Notes under the pieces: model-generated
Seen by the model: the letters and a program-made list of their open reading frames with translations, nothing else
What the model was told of the DNA's origin: nothing
The model's database searches: none
In this document: positions 14,413 through 22,183 of the stretch, in pieces
Layout: each line of letters starts with the position of its first letter
Numbering within the stretch: position 1 is the first letter of the stretch
Program-made: the position numbers and the translations under genes
NCBI RefSeq assembly: GCF_000170895.1
Contig: NZ_ABCS01000091.1
Span: 1-37,761, forward strand
Source of the DNA: Plesiocystis pacifica SIR-1
Lineage (GTDB): Bacteria > Myxococcota_A > Polyangia > Nannocystales > Nannocystaceae
Direction of reading: 5' to 3'
DNA length: 37,761 nucleotides

Positions 14413-16065
14413 ATGCAGCGTACGCTTTCGATGCGACCCATGGTCGTCATCGCCGCGGCGAGCCTCGCCCTCCTGGTTTCGGCCTGTGGAGACGACGGTG
14501 GCAACGACGATGGCAATGACGAAGCTGAAGACACGGCCGGTGAGGACGGCGGCTCCGCGGACTGGACCTTTGGGCCCATCTACGGCGTCAACAACAACGA
14601 CGACGACGACCTCGACGGCAAGCGGGACTGGTTGACGCCGCCCTTCGACGCCGACACCGATCTGATGCCGCTGACCATCACGGCCGATCAGGTCGCGGGC
14701 TTCTCCGACGGCGACAGCGTGCGGCTGACCCTCAGCGGCGACGCCGACCTGATGCGCATGTGGCACAACGGCGCCCACGTCCTCGGCAGCGGCGCGGCCG
14801 AGCCCATCCTCGAGTACACCTTCACGCCCAGCGGCGAGGAGACCCTGTGGGTCGAGTTTGGTGAGTTCCTGGCCCGCGGCTCCGTCGTCATCGACCACGT
14901 CTCCGGTGGCGAGGCCGTCGAGTCCGACACCATCGAGCTCGTCAGCTCGCCGGCGATCATGAACCACCACCTGATGCCCGCCGAGCACCTGTGGATCGTT
15001 CAGACCAGCGACAACGCCGAGTACGTCATGGACTACCTCGAGGCCCTGACCTCGGACGTGAGCCTGGTCCAGGGCGTCATGTACCAGCAAGACCGCTGGA
15101 TCCAGGACGAGATCGAGTTCGCGACCTCGACGGACGCCGCCGGCGGCCGCCTCGACACGGTCATCGACTCGATCCGTGACCGCGGCCTCGACAACTTCCC
15201 CGAGGACGAGTTCGGCCCGCAAACCGACTGGTTCATCGGCACCTGGGGCAGCCCGACCAACGCGACGACCTTCGACGCCTTCGGCAACCTCGACGCCAGC
15301 CCGCCGGCGCCCGGCTTCCCCTTCGGCCGCATCTACTACGGCCTCGAGAACGGCCAGGGCCTCGACAGCGCGCTCGCGACCTTCCTCGACGAGCAGACCC
15401 TCCAGCAGCCCTTCCCGCTGGACTCCATCTGGCTGTGCGTCGGCCACGTCGACGAGTTCTCGAGCTTCGTCCCCGACCCGACCGCGCCCAAGGGCTACCG
15501 CCTGCTGCTGGCCGACACCGCCTCGGGCCTCGAGCTGCTCGACAGCATCGACCCGGGCCACCCGACCAACCGCTACAACAGCGCCTACGGCTACGCGACC
15601 GCCGGCGACATCGCGGCCGACGCGGCCCTGCGCGCCTACAACGAGGACATCCAGGTCAACGAGCTCGACGGCATCCGCGAGGCCTTCAAGTCGGCGCTCA
15701 GCCTGACCGACGAGGAGATCATCGAGGTCCCGACCATCTTCCAGGCCGAGGGCAACTGCGGCGCTGGGGCGATGACCACCGGCACGGTCAACCTCATCGT
15801 CGCCAACATCGACGGCAAGGGCATCAAGCTGATGGTCCCCGATCCCTTCTTCCGCAACGACGCCGAGGGCCCGGAGTCGGACCCCTGGGCCCAGGACTTC
15901 GAGGCGCGCATGCCCGACGGCCTCGACGTCGTGTGGACCGACGACTGGTTCAGCTACCACCTGCTGCTCGGCGAGGTGCACTGCGGCACCAACGTGACCC
16001 GGACCCCCCAAGCCGACTGGACCGTCGACGGCGCTGAGCTGCTCGGCCTGGAAGGAGCGAACTGA
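14413..16065 (+). CDS. Peptidylarginine deiminase (PAD) family lipoprotein
   Basis: This 550-residue protein has lipobox LVSAC (Cys25) and an Asp/Asn/Glu-rich linker, then an immunoglobulin-like region and, from about residue 185, a catalytic domain strikingly like animal PADs, the calcium-dependent enzymes that turn protein arginine into citrulline. Seen: RWIQDEIEFA with Asp232; the SIRDRGL segment (Arg255, Arg257) corresponding to the substrate-backbone-binding arginines of human PAD4; FDAFGNLDASPP; GHVDEFSSFVPD with His345 and Asp347; and the nucleophile Cys524 in GEVHCGTNV. All four catalytic residues are present. The predicted site of action is the outer envelope or outside the cell. The TGA stop overlaps the ATG of the HEAT-repeat lipoprotein (TGATG). 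Confidence 0.95.
   Translation: MQRTLSMRPMVVIAAASLALLVSACGDDGGNDDGNDEAEDTAGEDGGSADWTFGPIYGVNNNDDDDLDGKRDWLTPPFDADTDLMPLTITADQVAGFSDGDSVRLTLSGDADLMRMWHNGAHVLGSGAAEPILEYTFTPSGEETLWVEFGEFLARGSVVIDHVSGGEAVESDTIELVSSPAIMNHHLMPAEHLWIVQTSDNAEYVMDYLEALTSDVSLVQGVMYQQDRWIQDEIEFATSTDAAGGRLDTVIDSIRDRGLDNFPEDEFGPQTDWFIGTWGSPTNATTFDAFGNLDASPPAPGFPFGRIYYGLENGQGLDSALATFLDEQTLQQPFPLDSIWLCVGHVDEFSSFVPDPTAPKGYRLLLADTASGLELLDSIDPGHPTNRYNSAYGYATAGDIAADAALRAYNEDIQVNELDGIREAFKSALSLTDEEIIEVPTIFQAEGNCGAGAMTTGTVNLIVANIDGKGIKLMVPDPFFRNDAEGPESDPWAQDFEARMPDGLDVVWTDDWFSYHLLLGEVHCGTNVTRTPQADWTVDGAELLGLEGAN
16051..16057 (+). promoter_or_regulatory. Shine-Dalgarno for the coupled HEAT-repeat gene
   Basis: GAAGGAG sits inside the last codons of the deiminase gene, 7 nt before the overlapping ATG at 16065. 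Confidence 0.75.
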
Positions 16066-17021
16066 TGCGCAACCTGATCACCCAGACCATCCTGTCCAAG
16101 ACCTTCGGCGCCTCGCTCATGACCCTGGCCGCCCTCGGTCTGGCCTCTGCCTGTGACACCGGCGAGGAGACGACGGAGCGCTCGAGCCAGTACGCCCCGG
16201 CGACCCCCTCGAAGTCCCAGGCCGAGCAAGCCAGCGCGGAGTTCGAGATCCCCGCCGAGGTGCTCGAGGCCGTCAACGCCGAGGCCCCCGCCGCCCCCGC
16301 CAGCCAGCCCGCCGCGTTCGCCGGTGACTGGCAGGCCCAGCTCGGCGCCGAGGTCAGCCGCATCCAGGGTGAGGCCCCCGACTGGTTCGACGCGCTCATG
16401 AGCGCCGAGGCCAAGCCCTCCCGCGCCGGCATGCTGCGCTTCGTCGCGCCGGAGTTCCAGGACCCCAACGCCGCCGTGGTCTTGCTCCACCGCTACGTCA
16501 ACGGCGACGACGCGGCCCCGGTCAAGGCCGCGCTCATGGACGCGCTGCAGCGCACCAAGGGCGACTACGCCCTGCCCGTCAGCGAGCTGTTCGCCGCCGC
16601 CGAGCCCGAGGTCCGCGTGGCCATGGTCAACAGCATGCGCCGCGCCGAGGGTGAGCACGCCTTCGCCACCTTGGCCCAGGGCCTCGCCGACGCCGACGTC
16701 GGAGTCCGCATCGCCGCCGCCGACACCCTCGCCATGCACGAGGGCGGGGCGACCCTCGGCGACGAGCTGATCGCTGCCCTTGGTGACAGCGAGCTTCGCG
16801 TCCAGGCCGCCGCCGCCAAGGCCATCGGCTATCTGAAGGTCGGCAGCGCCAGCGACCTCGCGCCGCTGCTCGGCTCCGAGGACGCCGACGTTCGTCTGCG
16901 CGCGCTCCAGGCCATGGAGCGCGTCGAGCCTGGCGCCGCGGTGGGCATGACCCAGTTCGCTACCCTGCTCGAGGACGCCGATCCCACGGTCGCTCGCGCG
17001 GCCAAGCGCATCGCCCAGTAG
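16065..17021 (+). CDS. HEAT-repeat lipoprotein coupled to the deiminase
   Basis: A 318-residue lipoprotein: signal peptide, lipobox LASAC (Cys30), an Ala/Pro/Glu linker, then from about residue 105 five or six HEAT/PBS-lyase-like helical pairs (for example AAAEPEVRVAMVNSMRRAEG, LADADVGVRIAAADTLAMHE, LGDSELRVQAAAAKAIGYL, LGSEDADVRLRALQAMERV). HEAT arrays are protein-binding scaffolds; no enzymatic motif is present. The start codon overlaps the deiminase stop by one base and has a strong internal Shine-Dalgarno, so the two are made together and may act as a pair (inhibitor, substrate presenter or localiser). That partnership is inferred. A strong terminator follows. Confidence 0.88.
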   Translation: MRNLITQTILSKTFGASLMTLAALGLASACDTGEETTERSSQYAPATPSKSQAEQASAEFEIPAEVLEAVNAEAPAAPASQPAAFAGDWQAQLGAEVSRIQGEAPDWFDALMSAEAKPSRAGMLRFVAPEFQDPNAAVVLLHRYVNGDDAAPVKAALMDALQRTKGDYALPVSELFAAAEPEVRVAMVNSMRRAEGEHAFATLAQGLADADVGVRIAAADTLAMHEGGATLGDELIAALGDSELRVQAAAAKAIGYLKVGSASDLAPLLGSEDADVRLRALQAMERVEPGAAVGMTQFATLLEDADPTVARAAKRIAQ

Positions 17022-17053
17022 GTCGCTGCTCCGATCGACCTGATCCAAAGACG

Positions 17054-17087
17054 AAGGGCGCCCCGAGCGGGGCGCCCTTCTCTTTTG
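17054..17087 (+). terminator. Rho-independent terminator of the deiminase operon
   Basis: AAGGGCGCCCC pairs with GGGGCGCCCTT around a short GAGC loop and is followed by TCTCTTTT. It lies about 30 nt after the HEAT-repeat stop codon. Confidence 0.9.
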
Positions 17088-17228
17088 GTTTCGCTTTGGT
17101 TTCACCCCAGAGCCGGCGCGCGCGACGGGCCGGGCGATCGGGGCCCGGGTGATCCCCCACCCGACTCCGCGCACACGCAGCGGGCTTGCCCTCGGGCGCG
17201 GGGGCGAGCGAGGTGCTACCCTCGCGCC

Positions 17229-18167
17229 ATGCCGGCCACCTTGGGACTGAGCCTCACGGCGACTCTGGCGTCCACCCTCATGCTCGGCCCGCCGAGTCTG
17301 CCCGAAGAGGCTGCGCCCGCGCCGGCTCCGGCAGCGGAGCCCGCCAGCCCCGACGTGGACGCGCCGATCGTGGTCGTCACCGCGCCGCCTGATCCTGCCC
17401 CCGAGCCCGCGCCCATCGTCGTGGTCACGGCTCCGCCGGCGCCCGCCCCCGAGCCTCCGGCGGCCCAGTGGGGCCCCAGCGCAGACACGGCGCGCAGCCA
17501 GCCCGTCGCGCCTCCGCCCCTGCCTGCGCCGGTCCCCGCCGCCATGCCCCGCCGACCCCTGCCCGGCATCGGCCTGATGATCAGCGGCGCCGCCCTGTTC
17601 ACCGCGGGCCTGAGCGTGCGCATCGGTCGGGTCGACATGGCCATGACCTACTGCGACGGAGCCCGGCGCGACGCAGACAGCTCGGTGACCGAGTGCTTCG
17701 ACTACTACGACCCGCCCTACGTCGACGGCGGGGACTTCCAGATCGGCATGCTCTACGGCTCGAGCATGGTCCTGACCATGATCGGCTCTGGGGCCCTCGG
17801 CCAGCGCCAGGCCTGGGACAGCACCTTCGGCGGCGCCCGGCTGCGCAACCCCAACTCGCGCTACGTCGCCGGGGCGGTGTTCACCGGCCTGGGCATCGCG
17901 TCCATCGCCAGCCACTTCGCCCTCGTCTACACCGACGCCAAGAGCCCGTGCACCACCTACGAGTGCAACGTGCAGCGGCGCGCGGCCTGGATCGCCGCGT
18001 CCGACGTGGGCGCCTTTGGCCTCAACGTCGGCTTCGCCAACTTCGCGTGGGCCGGCAACTACAAGCGCAACCTGGCTCGCTACCGCAAGTTCCAGCAGAT
18101 GCAGGTCGCGGTCTCCCCCGCGGGCGCCCCCGGCAGCGTCGGGGCGAGCATCTCCGGGCGCTTCTAG
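17229..18167 (+). CDS. Pro-rich membrane-associated hypothetical protein
   Basis: Predicted 312-residue protein. The N-terminal 20 residues look like a signal peptide. They are followed by a Pro/Ala linker with a tandem duplication of APIVVVTAPPxPAPEP (about residues 45-76). From about residue 110 there are four hydrophobic segments (LPGIGLMISGAALFTAG, GMLYGSSMVLTMIGSGAL, VAGAVFTGLGIASIASHFAL, DVGAFGLNVGFANFAWAG) separated by loops with four cysteines. The layout is common among myxobacterial envelope proteins of unknown function. The ATG at 17229 is chosen because it begins the signal peptide; the longer upstream frame has no protein character. It converges on the MYXO-CTERM-like tail at 18164. 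Confidence 0.75.
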   Translation: MPATLGLSLTATLASTLMLGPPSLPEEAAPAPAPAAEPASPDVDAPIVVVTAPPDPAPEPAPIVVVTAPPAPAPEPPAAQWGPSADTARSQPVAPPPLPAPVPAAMPRRPLPGIGLMISGAALFTAGLSVRIGRVDMAMTYCDGARRDADSSVTECFDYYDPPYVDGGDFQIGMLYGSSMVLTMIGSGALGQRQAWDSTFGGARLRNPNSRYVAGAVFTGLGIASIASHFALVYTDAKSPCTTYECNVQRRAAWIAASDVGAFGLNVGFANFAWAGNYKRNLARYRKFQQMQVAVSPAGAPGSVGASISGRF

Positions 18168-18340
18168 TCGGCTCGCCGCTCACGACGGCAGCGCGCCCAC
18201 AGCCACAACCCCGTCGCGCCCAGAAACAGCGCCCACGGCGGGCCTGACGGTTCATCGGCGACTCGACACCCGCCAGAGCCGTCCGCGGCGGGCGTCGAGT
18301 CTCGTCCGCCCGCCAAGAGCGTCAGCCTTCGAGGGGGCAC
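18164..18340 (-). pseudogene. Out-of-frame MYXO-CTERM-like tail or tiny ORF
   Basis: Immediately downstream of the thioredoxin-like lipoprotein, another minus-strand frame encodes a tail with GSGGCRVADEPSG, a single hydrophobic segment (PPWALFLGATGLWLW) and a basic end (ARCRRERRAD) before the stop. This is the Gly-Cys / transmembrane / Arg-cluster layout of MYXO-CTERM sorting signals. A GTG at 18340 could start a 58-residue product, but a C-terminal sorting signal alone makes little sense. A run of five C at the junction (18334-18338 region) is a plausible place for a frameshift joining it to the upstream gene. It could be a decayed C-terminus or a programmed or assembly frameshift. Confidence 0.5.
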
Positions 18341-19008
18341 GTGCCGTCGAGCACGGCGAGCAGCGCTTCGAGGGTCGGCGTGCCTTCGTCGAGGCCTCGG
18401 GCGAGCACGCGCCCGGACGGCCCGAGCACCCAGACGCCGCGCTCGACGGGATCCCGAGCCTCCCCGCGCAGACCCAGGGCCGCGCGCAGGTGCCCGCTGG
18501 TGTCCCCGACCACGGGCACCTGCACGCCCGCCGACTCGGCCCAGCGCAGCGCCCCCGCGACGGCCAGCGGCCGCGCGACGAGCACGTTGGCCCCGCGCCG
18601 CTCGAGCTCGGGCAGCGCCGCCAAGGTGGCCTCGAGCCACGCGATGACCTTGCGGTGCTCGGCCCCGCCGAGCCAGATCAAGACCACCGGCCCGGCGCCG
18701 AGCAGCTCCTCGACGCGCAGGTCCCCGTCGGCCGTGGGCAGCTCGAGGCCCGGCGCCGCCTCGGTCAGCGAGTCCCCAGGACCCAGCGCGTCGGGAAAGC
18801 GCGGGTCCACGCTCGGGTCGGGGCACGGACTCGCCTCGACCTCGGCGAGCTCCGCCGGCTGTGCGCGCGTCGGCTCCTCGCTGCCCGAGTCGACGGCCTT
18901 CGGCGCGCAGCCAAGGACCAGGCCGACCACCAACGCGACGCGCCCCCGAGCGCCCAGGGGGCTCGAGCATGCGCGTCGACGCAGCGCGGTTGAGGGGCGC
19001 ACCGACAC
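18322..19008 (-). CDS. Thioredoxin-fold lipoprotein lacking the CxxC
   Basis: This 228-residue lipoprotein starts at a GTG at 19008 and has lipobox VLGC (Cys34). From about residue 80 it resembles AhpC/TSA-thioredoxin-like proteins: a strand LRVEELLGAGPVVLIWLGG, then the position of the redox motif, an ERRGANVLVA strand-helix unit, QVPVVGDTSGHLRAALGLRG and ERGVWVLGPSGRVLARG. The usual cysteines are replaced (GGAEH at the active-site turn), so a redox role is unlikely; it may bind or scaffold. It lies 31 nt downstream of the multicopper oxidase gene on the same strand, suggesting one operon and possibly a copper or envelope role. See the out-of-frame tail behind it. Confidence 0.75.
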   Translation of the reverse strand: MSVRPSTALRRRACSSPLGARGRVALVVGLVLGCAPKAVDSGSEEPTRAQPAELAEVEASPCPDPSVDPRFPDALGPGDSLTEAAPGLELPTADGDLRVEELLGAGPVVLIWLGGAEHRKVIAWLEATLAALPELERRGANVLVARPLAVAGALRWAESAGVQVPVVGDTSGHLRAALGLRGEARDPVERGVWVLGPSGRVLARGLDEGTPTLEALLAVLDGTCPLEG

Positions 19009-19039
19009 AGCTTAGCCGACGCCCCCGGGTCCGCGGCCC

Positions 19040-20833
19040 TCAGTTACACAGGTTGAAGTTCTCGCTGACGTAGTAGCCCGGGATGTCCGGGTTGAAGTCG
19101 GCCGGATCGCTCAGGTCGACCTCGTCCGCGGGCACCTTGTCGGCCTCGGGGATGGTGTCGTCGACGATCACCAGCTTGTGCATCATGCCCAGCTCCTCGT
19201 GGGTGGTGATGTGGCAGTGCAGCAAGATGCCGCCGACGAAGTCGTCGACGCGCATGCGCACCCGGACCGAGCCGCCGTTGCCGAGCACCGGGACCACGTC
19301 CTGCCAGCGCGCCGGGCTCTCGGGCATGCCGTTGATCTCGAGCACCTGGAAGGCGTTGGTGTGGATGTGGAAAGGATGCGCGCCCATGCCCGCGTTGTTG
19401 GTGATCTCCCAGTCGACCACGTCCCCGCGCTGGAGGATGTAGTTGTAGCAGCTGGGGTCGTAGGCGTCGCCCGAGATGGTGAACACCCCGGGCTCCATGC
19501 CGTTCTCGAAGCTGATCGAGTAGACCTCGTCCGGCGTCTCGGCGCTGGTGTCGGGCAGGATGTAGTCGGGCTCGGGCAGGTCCGAGGGCAGGCCCATGTC
19601 GACGGCCTCGCCCTCGACGATGAGCGTCGCCAAGACCTGCGACTCGGGCTCCATGCCCGGCATCGGCATGCCCATGGGCGAGCTGAGCAGGTAGGTGCCC
19701 GGCGCCCCCGCCTGGATCAGCACGTCGGCGCGGTCGCCCGGGGCCATCTGCAGGGCGCCGACGGTGTCCATGGCGTCGTAGGTGATGCCGTCCTCGGCGA
19801 TGACGTGGAGGTCGTGGGCGTCGAGCTCGACGTTCATGATCGAGGCCGTCGTCGAGTTGAGCAGGCGCCAGCGCTGGACCTCACCCGGGGCCATGCGGAT
19901 GATCGGGTTGACCTTGCCGCTGACCGGGAACAGCTGCTGGGTGATGTCGAACAGGTCCGCCGCGGTCTGGGCGTCGAGGTTGGGCTCGGGCACCTCGCCG
20001 GCGTCGTTGAGGCCCAGCTCCTGGATGATCATGATCTTTTCCTCGGCCGCCGCGACCTCGGGGACCTCGTCGAGGTCGCCCTCGACGACGATCATCCCGG
20101 ACATGCCGCCGTAGAACTGGATCAGCAACGAGCCGTGCTTGTGGCCGTGGTACCAGTGCGAGCCCGGGTTGTGGTTGGCCGGCACGTCCATGGCGATGGG
20201 CACCGTCACCCCCGGGTTGATCACCCGCAGCACGTTGTCGGCGTTGCCCGTGGGCTCGACGTGGAAGCCGTGCAGGTGGAAGTTGGTCGAGTTGAGCCGG
20301 TGCGGCCAGTTGTGGTTCTCGACCGGCGTGTCCGCGTCGGCGTTCTCCGGCAGGCTGTTGATGAAGTCCAGGTCGATCATGTCGCTGGGCGACAGGCGCA
20401 GCGTGGGCCCCGGGACCGAGCCGTTGTAGGTCCGCGTGTAGATGTCGAGGGTCGTGACCTCGCCGCCCTCGGTGGGGTTGATGACCACGGTGTTGTCGGC
20501 GTAGAGCACCTCCATCGCGCCCATGAGCACGCCGCCCTCGGACACGATCTCGGGCGGGTTCTCGAACTCCGGCGAGGGATCCTCGGGCTCGCCCGTGGTC
20601 TCCGACTCGGCGTCCGTCTCGGTCTCGGTCTCCGTCGCGTCGGTGGTGTCGGTGGTGTCCGTGGTGTCCGTGGTCGTGTCCGCCGTGTCGCCCGTCGACT
20701 CGCCGACCTCGTCGTCCTCCCCGCCGTCGTCGGCGCAGGCGTTGAGGCCCACGAGGGGCAAGCTGACGACCGCGAGCGCGGCCAGGGCGGTGCGGGCCTG
20801 GGCCCCAAAAATCAATCCATCGTGGTGCATCAT
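19040..20833 (-). CDS. Multicopper oxidase lipoprotein (laccase/CueO-like)
   Basis: A 597-residue three-cupredoxin-domain oxidase that couples one-electron oxidation of a substrate (phenol, Cu(I) or other metal) to reduction of O2 to water. All four copper-binding segments are present: HLHGFH (186-191), HWYHGHKHG (226-234), HPFHIHTNAF (486-495) and HCHITTHEELGM (539-550), including type-1 ligands Cys540, His545 and axial Met550. The N-terminus is a signal peptide with a probable lipobox ending at Cys33 and a repetitive Thr/Asp/Glu linker (about 35-90) written by a GGTGTC-type microsatellite. The start is chosen at the ATG at 20833, preceded by AAGGA, not at the ATG at 20851. Substrate is not evident; no metal-efflux genes are adjacent. 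Confidence 0.93.
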   Translation of the reverse strand: MMHHDGLIFGAQARTALAALAVVSLPLVGLNACADDGGEDDEVGESTGDTADTTTDTTDTTDTTDATETETETDAESETTGEPEDPSPEFENPPEIVSEGGVLMGAMEVLYADNTVVINPTEGGEVTTLDIYTRTYNGSVPGPTLRLSPSDMIDLDFINSLPENADADTPVENHNWPHRLNSTNFHLHGFHVEPTGNADNVLRVINPGVTVPIAMDVPANHNPGSHWYHGHKHGSLLIQFYGGMSGMIVVEGDLDEVPEVAAAEEKIMIIQELGLNDAGEVPEPNLDAQTAADLFDITQQLFPVSGKVNPIIRMAPGEVQRWRLLNSTTASIMNVELDAHDLHVIAEDGITYDAMDTVGALQMAPGDRADVLIQAGAPGTYLLSSPMGMPMPGMEPESQVLATLIVEGEAVDMGLPSDLPEPDYILPDTSAETPDEVYSISFENGMEPGVFTISGDAYDPSCYNYILQRGDVVDWEITNNAGMGAHPFHIHTNAFQVLEINGMPESPARWQDVVPVLGNGGSVRVRMRVDDFVGGILLHCHITTHEELGMMHKLVIVDDTIPEADKVPADEVDLSDPADFNPDIPGYYVSENFNLCN

Positions 20834-21009
20834 GGAGTCCTTCGCTTTCATTGCCCAGATCGCAGGCAAAATCACCATACCCTGAATGCGACAGCCACAA
20901 ACACGCGGCCTTCGCATGCAACAAATCGCGTGACTGCGGAGATCGCACTGGCGCCGAGGCCCACCTCGTGGGTTGCTCGACATACCTGTAAACCTCGCCA
21001 GTACCAGCT

Positions 21010-22080
21010 TCAGGACGGTTTGTCGTCTGGCGCAGCGATCGCCTGTTCGCTTGGACGCTCGGCCTCGACAATGCGCGGATTCGCGAACTCGAGGCGGCGG
21101 CGCATCACCGCAATCGCCTCGGGGTTGGCGTCGATCAATGTGCAATTCCGACCGAGCTTGGCGCAGGCCTCCCCCGTGGTGCCGCTGCCGGCGAAGAAGT
21201 CGAGGACCCGGTCCCCGGGGCGAGAGTGCACCTTGACGATGCGCTCGAGGATCCCGAGGGGCTTTTGGGTGGGGTAGCCCGTGCGCTCCTTGCCCTTGGT
21301 CGGGACGATCGTATGCCACCACACGTCCGTCGGGGTCTTGCCCCGCGCCGCCTTCTCGGCGCTGACCAGCCCCGGCGCCATGTAGGGGATGCGATCCATG
21401 GCCTCGAACTCGAAGGTGTAGTTCTTGGGGTCGCGGGCGTACCAGAAGATGGTGTCGTGCTTGGACGACCAGCGCTTTTTACTGCGCGCGCCGTAGTCGT
21501 AGGCCCAGATCAGCTCGTTCATGAAGCTCGCCCGACCGAAGATGTCGTCGAGCAGGACCTTGCAGTAGTGCGCCTCGCGGTAGTCGATGTGCAGGAAGAA
21601 GGAGCCCGTGGGCGCGAGCAGGCGGTGGGCCTCGACCAGTCGCGGCTCGAGGAACTCGAGGAAGTCGTCGAAGCTGTCGCTGAAGCTGCGCGTGCCGACC
21701 TTGATGGTCCGGTAGCGCTTGCCGCCGAAGCCCCGACGATCGCCCTCGGCGTCCCCGACCATGCGCGTGCGCGTCCGGCTCTGGCGCCTGCCGGTGTTGA
21801 AGGGCGGGTCGATGTAGATCAGGTCGAAGCTGCCGTCGGGCTGCGCGGCGAGGAGCTCGAGGTTGTTGCCCTCGAAGATCTCGACGCGCGGGGCGGGGGC
21901 TGCTTCTTCGGTGGGCGCCGAGACTTCGGCGGGGGTCGCTTCCTCGACGGGGCCCGCTGGTTGTGCGGAGGCCACCACCTCCACGGGCGCCGACCGCCGT
22001 GCGGGGGCCGCTTCCTCGGCGGTGGACTGGGCCGGGTCTGCATCCGCCGCACTCGGGGCGGGATCGACGGGCTCGCTCAC
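21010..22080 (-). CDS. Orphan beta-class DNA adenine/cytosine-N4 methyltransferase
   Basis: About 356 residues from a GTG at 22080. The first 75 residues are Ala/Pro/Glu low complexity, unusual for this family. The catalytic part begins VEIFEGNNLELL, then motif IV DPPFNTGR, a target-recognition stretch (about 130-260, NELIWAYDYGARSKKRWS), PTQKPLGILERIV and motif I LDFFAGSGTTGEA near the C-terminus. Motif IV before motif I defines the beta class, as in HindIII-type Mod and CcrM proteins. It transfers methyl from SAM to a base amino group in a specific DNA site. No restriction gene is adjacent, so it is an orphan that may act in regulation or replication timing. The start is uncertain: no clear Shine-Dalgarno. 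It is divergent from the hydrolase at 22184. Confidence 0.88.
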   Translation of the reverse strand: MSEPVDPAPSAADADPAQSTAEEAAPARRSAPVEVVASAQPAGPVEEATPAEVSAPTEEAAPAPRVEIFEGNNLELLAAQPDGSFDLIYIDPPFNTGRRQSRTRTRMVGDAEGDRRGFGGKRYRTIKVGTRSFSDSFDDFLEFLEPRLVEAHRLLAPTGSFFLHIDYREAHYCKVLLDDIFGRASFMNELIWAYDYGARSKKRWSSKHDTIFWYARDPKNYTFEFEAMDRIPYMAPGLVSAEKAARGKTPTDVWWHTIVPTKGKERTGYPTQKPLGILERIVKVHSRPGDRVLDFFAGSGTTGEACAKLGRNCTLIDANPEAIAVMRRRLEFANPRIVEAERPSEQAIAAPDDKPS

Positions 22081-22183
22081 AGCGCTCGATGCTACACGAG
22101 AGCGTCCATCCGGGAAGGGCCGCCCCAAACCGGACCGGGGGCACGGCTTGCGTCCGCCGCCCATCGGCGCGACCGTACGCCCC

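Noticed and set aside
13825..16011. Long minus-strand frame of 728 codons antisense to the deiminase
   Set aside because: Val/Gly/Asp-rich shadow of the PAD gene, whose plus-strand catalytic motifs are unmistakable.
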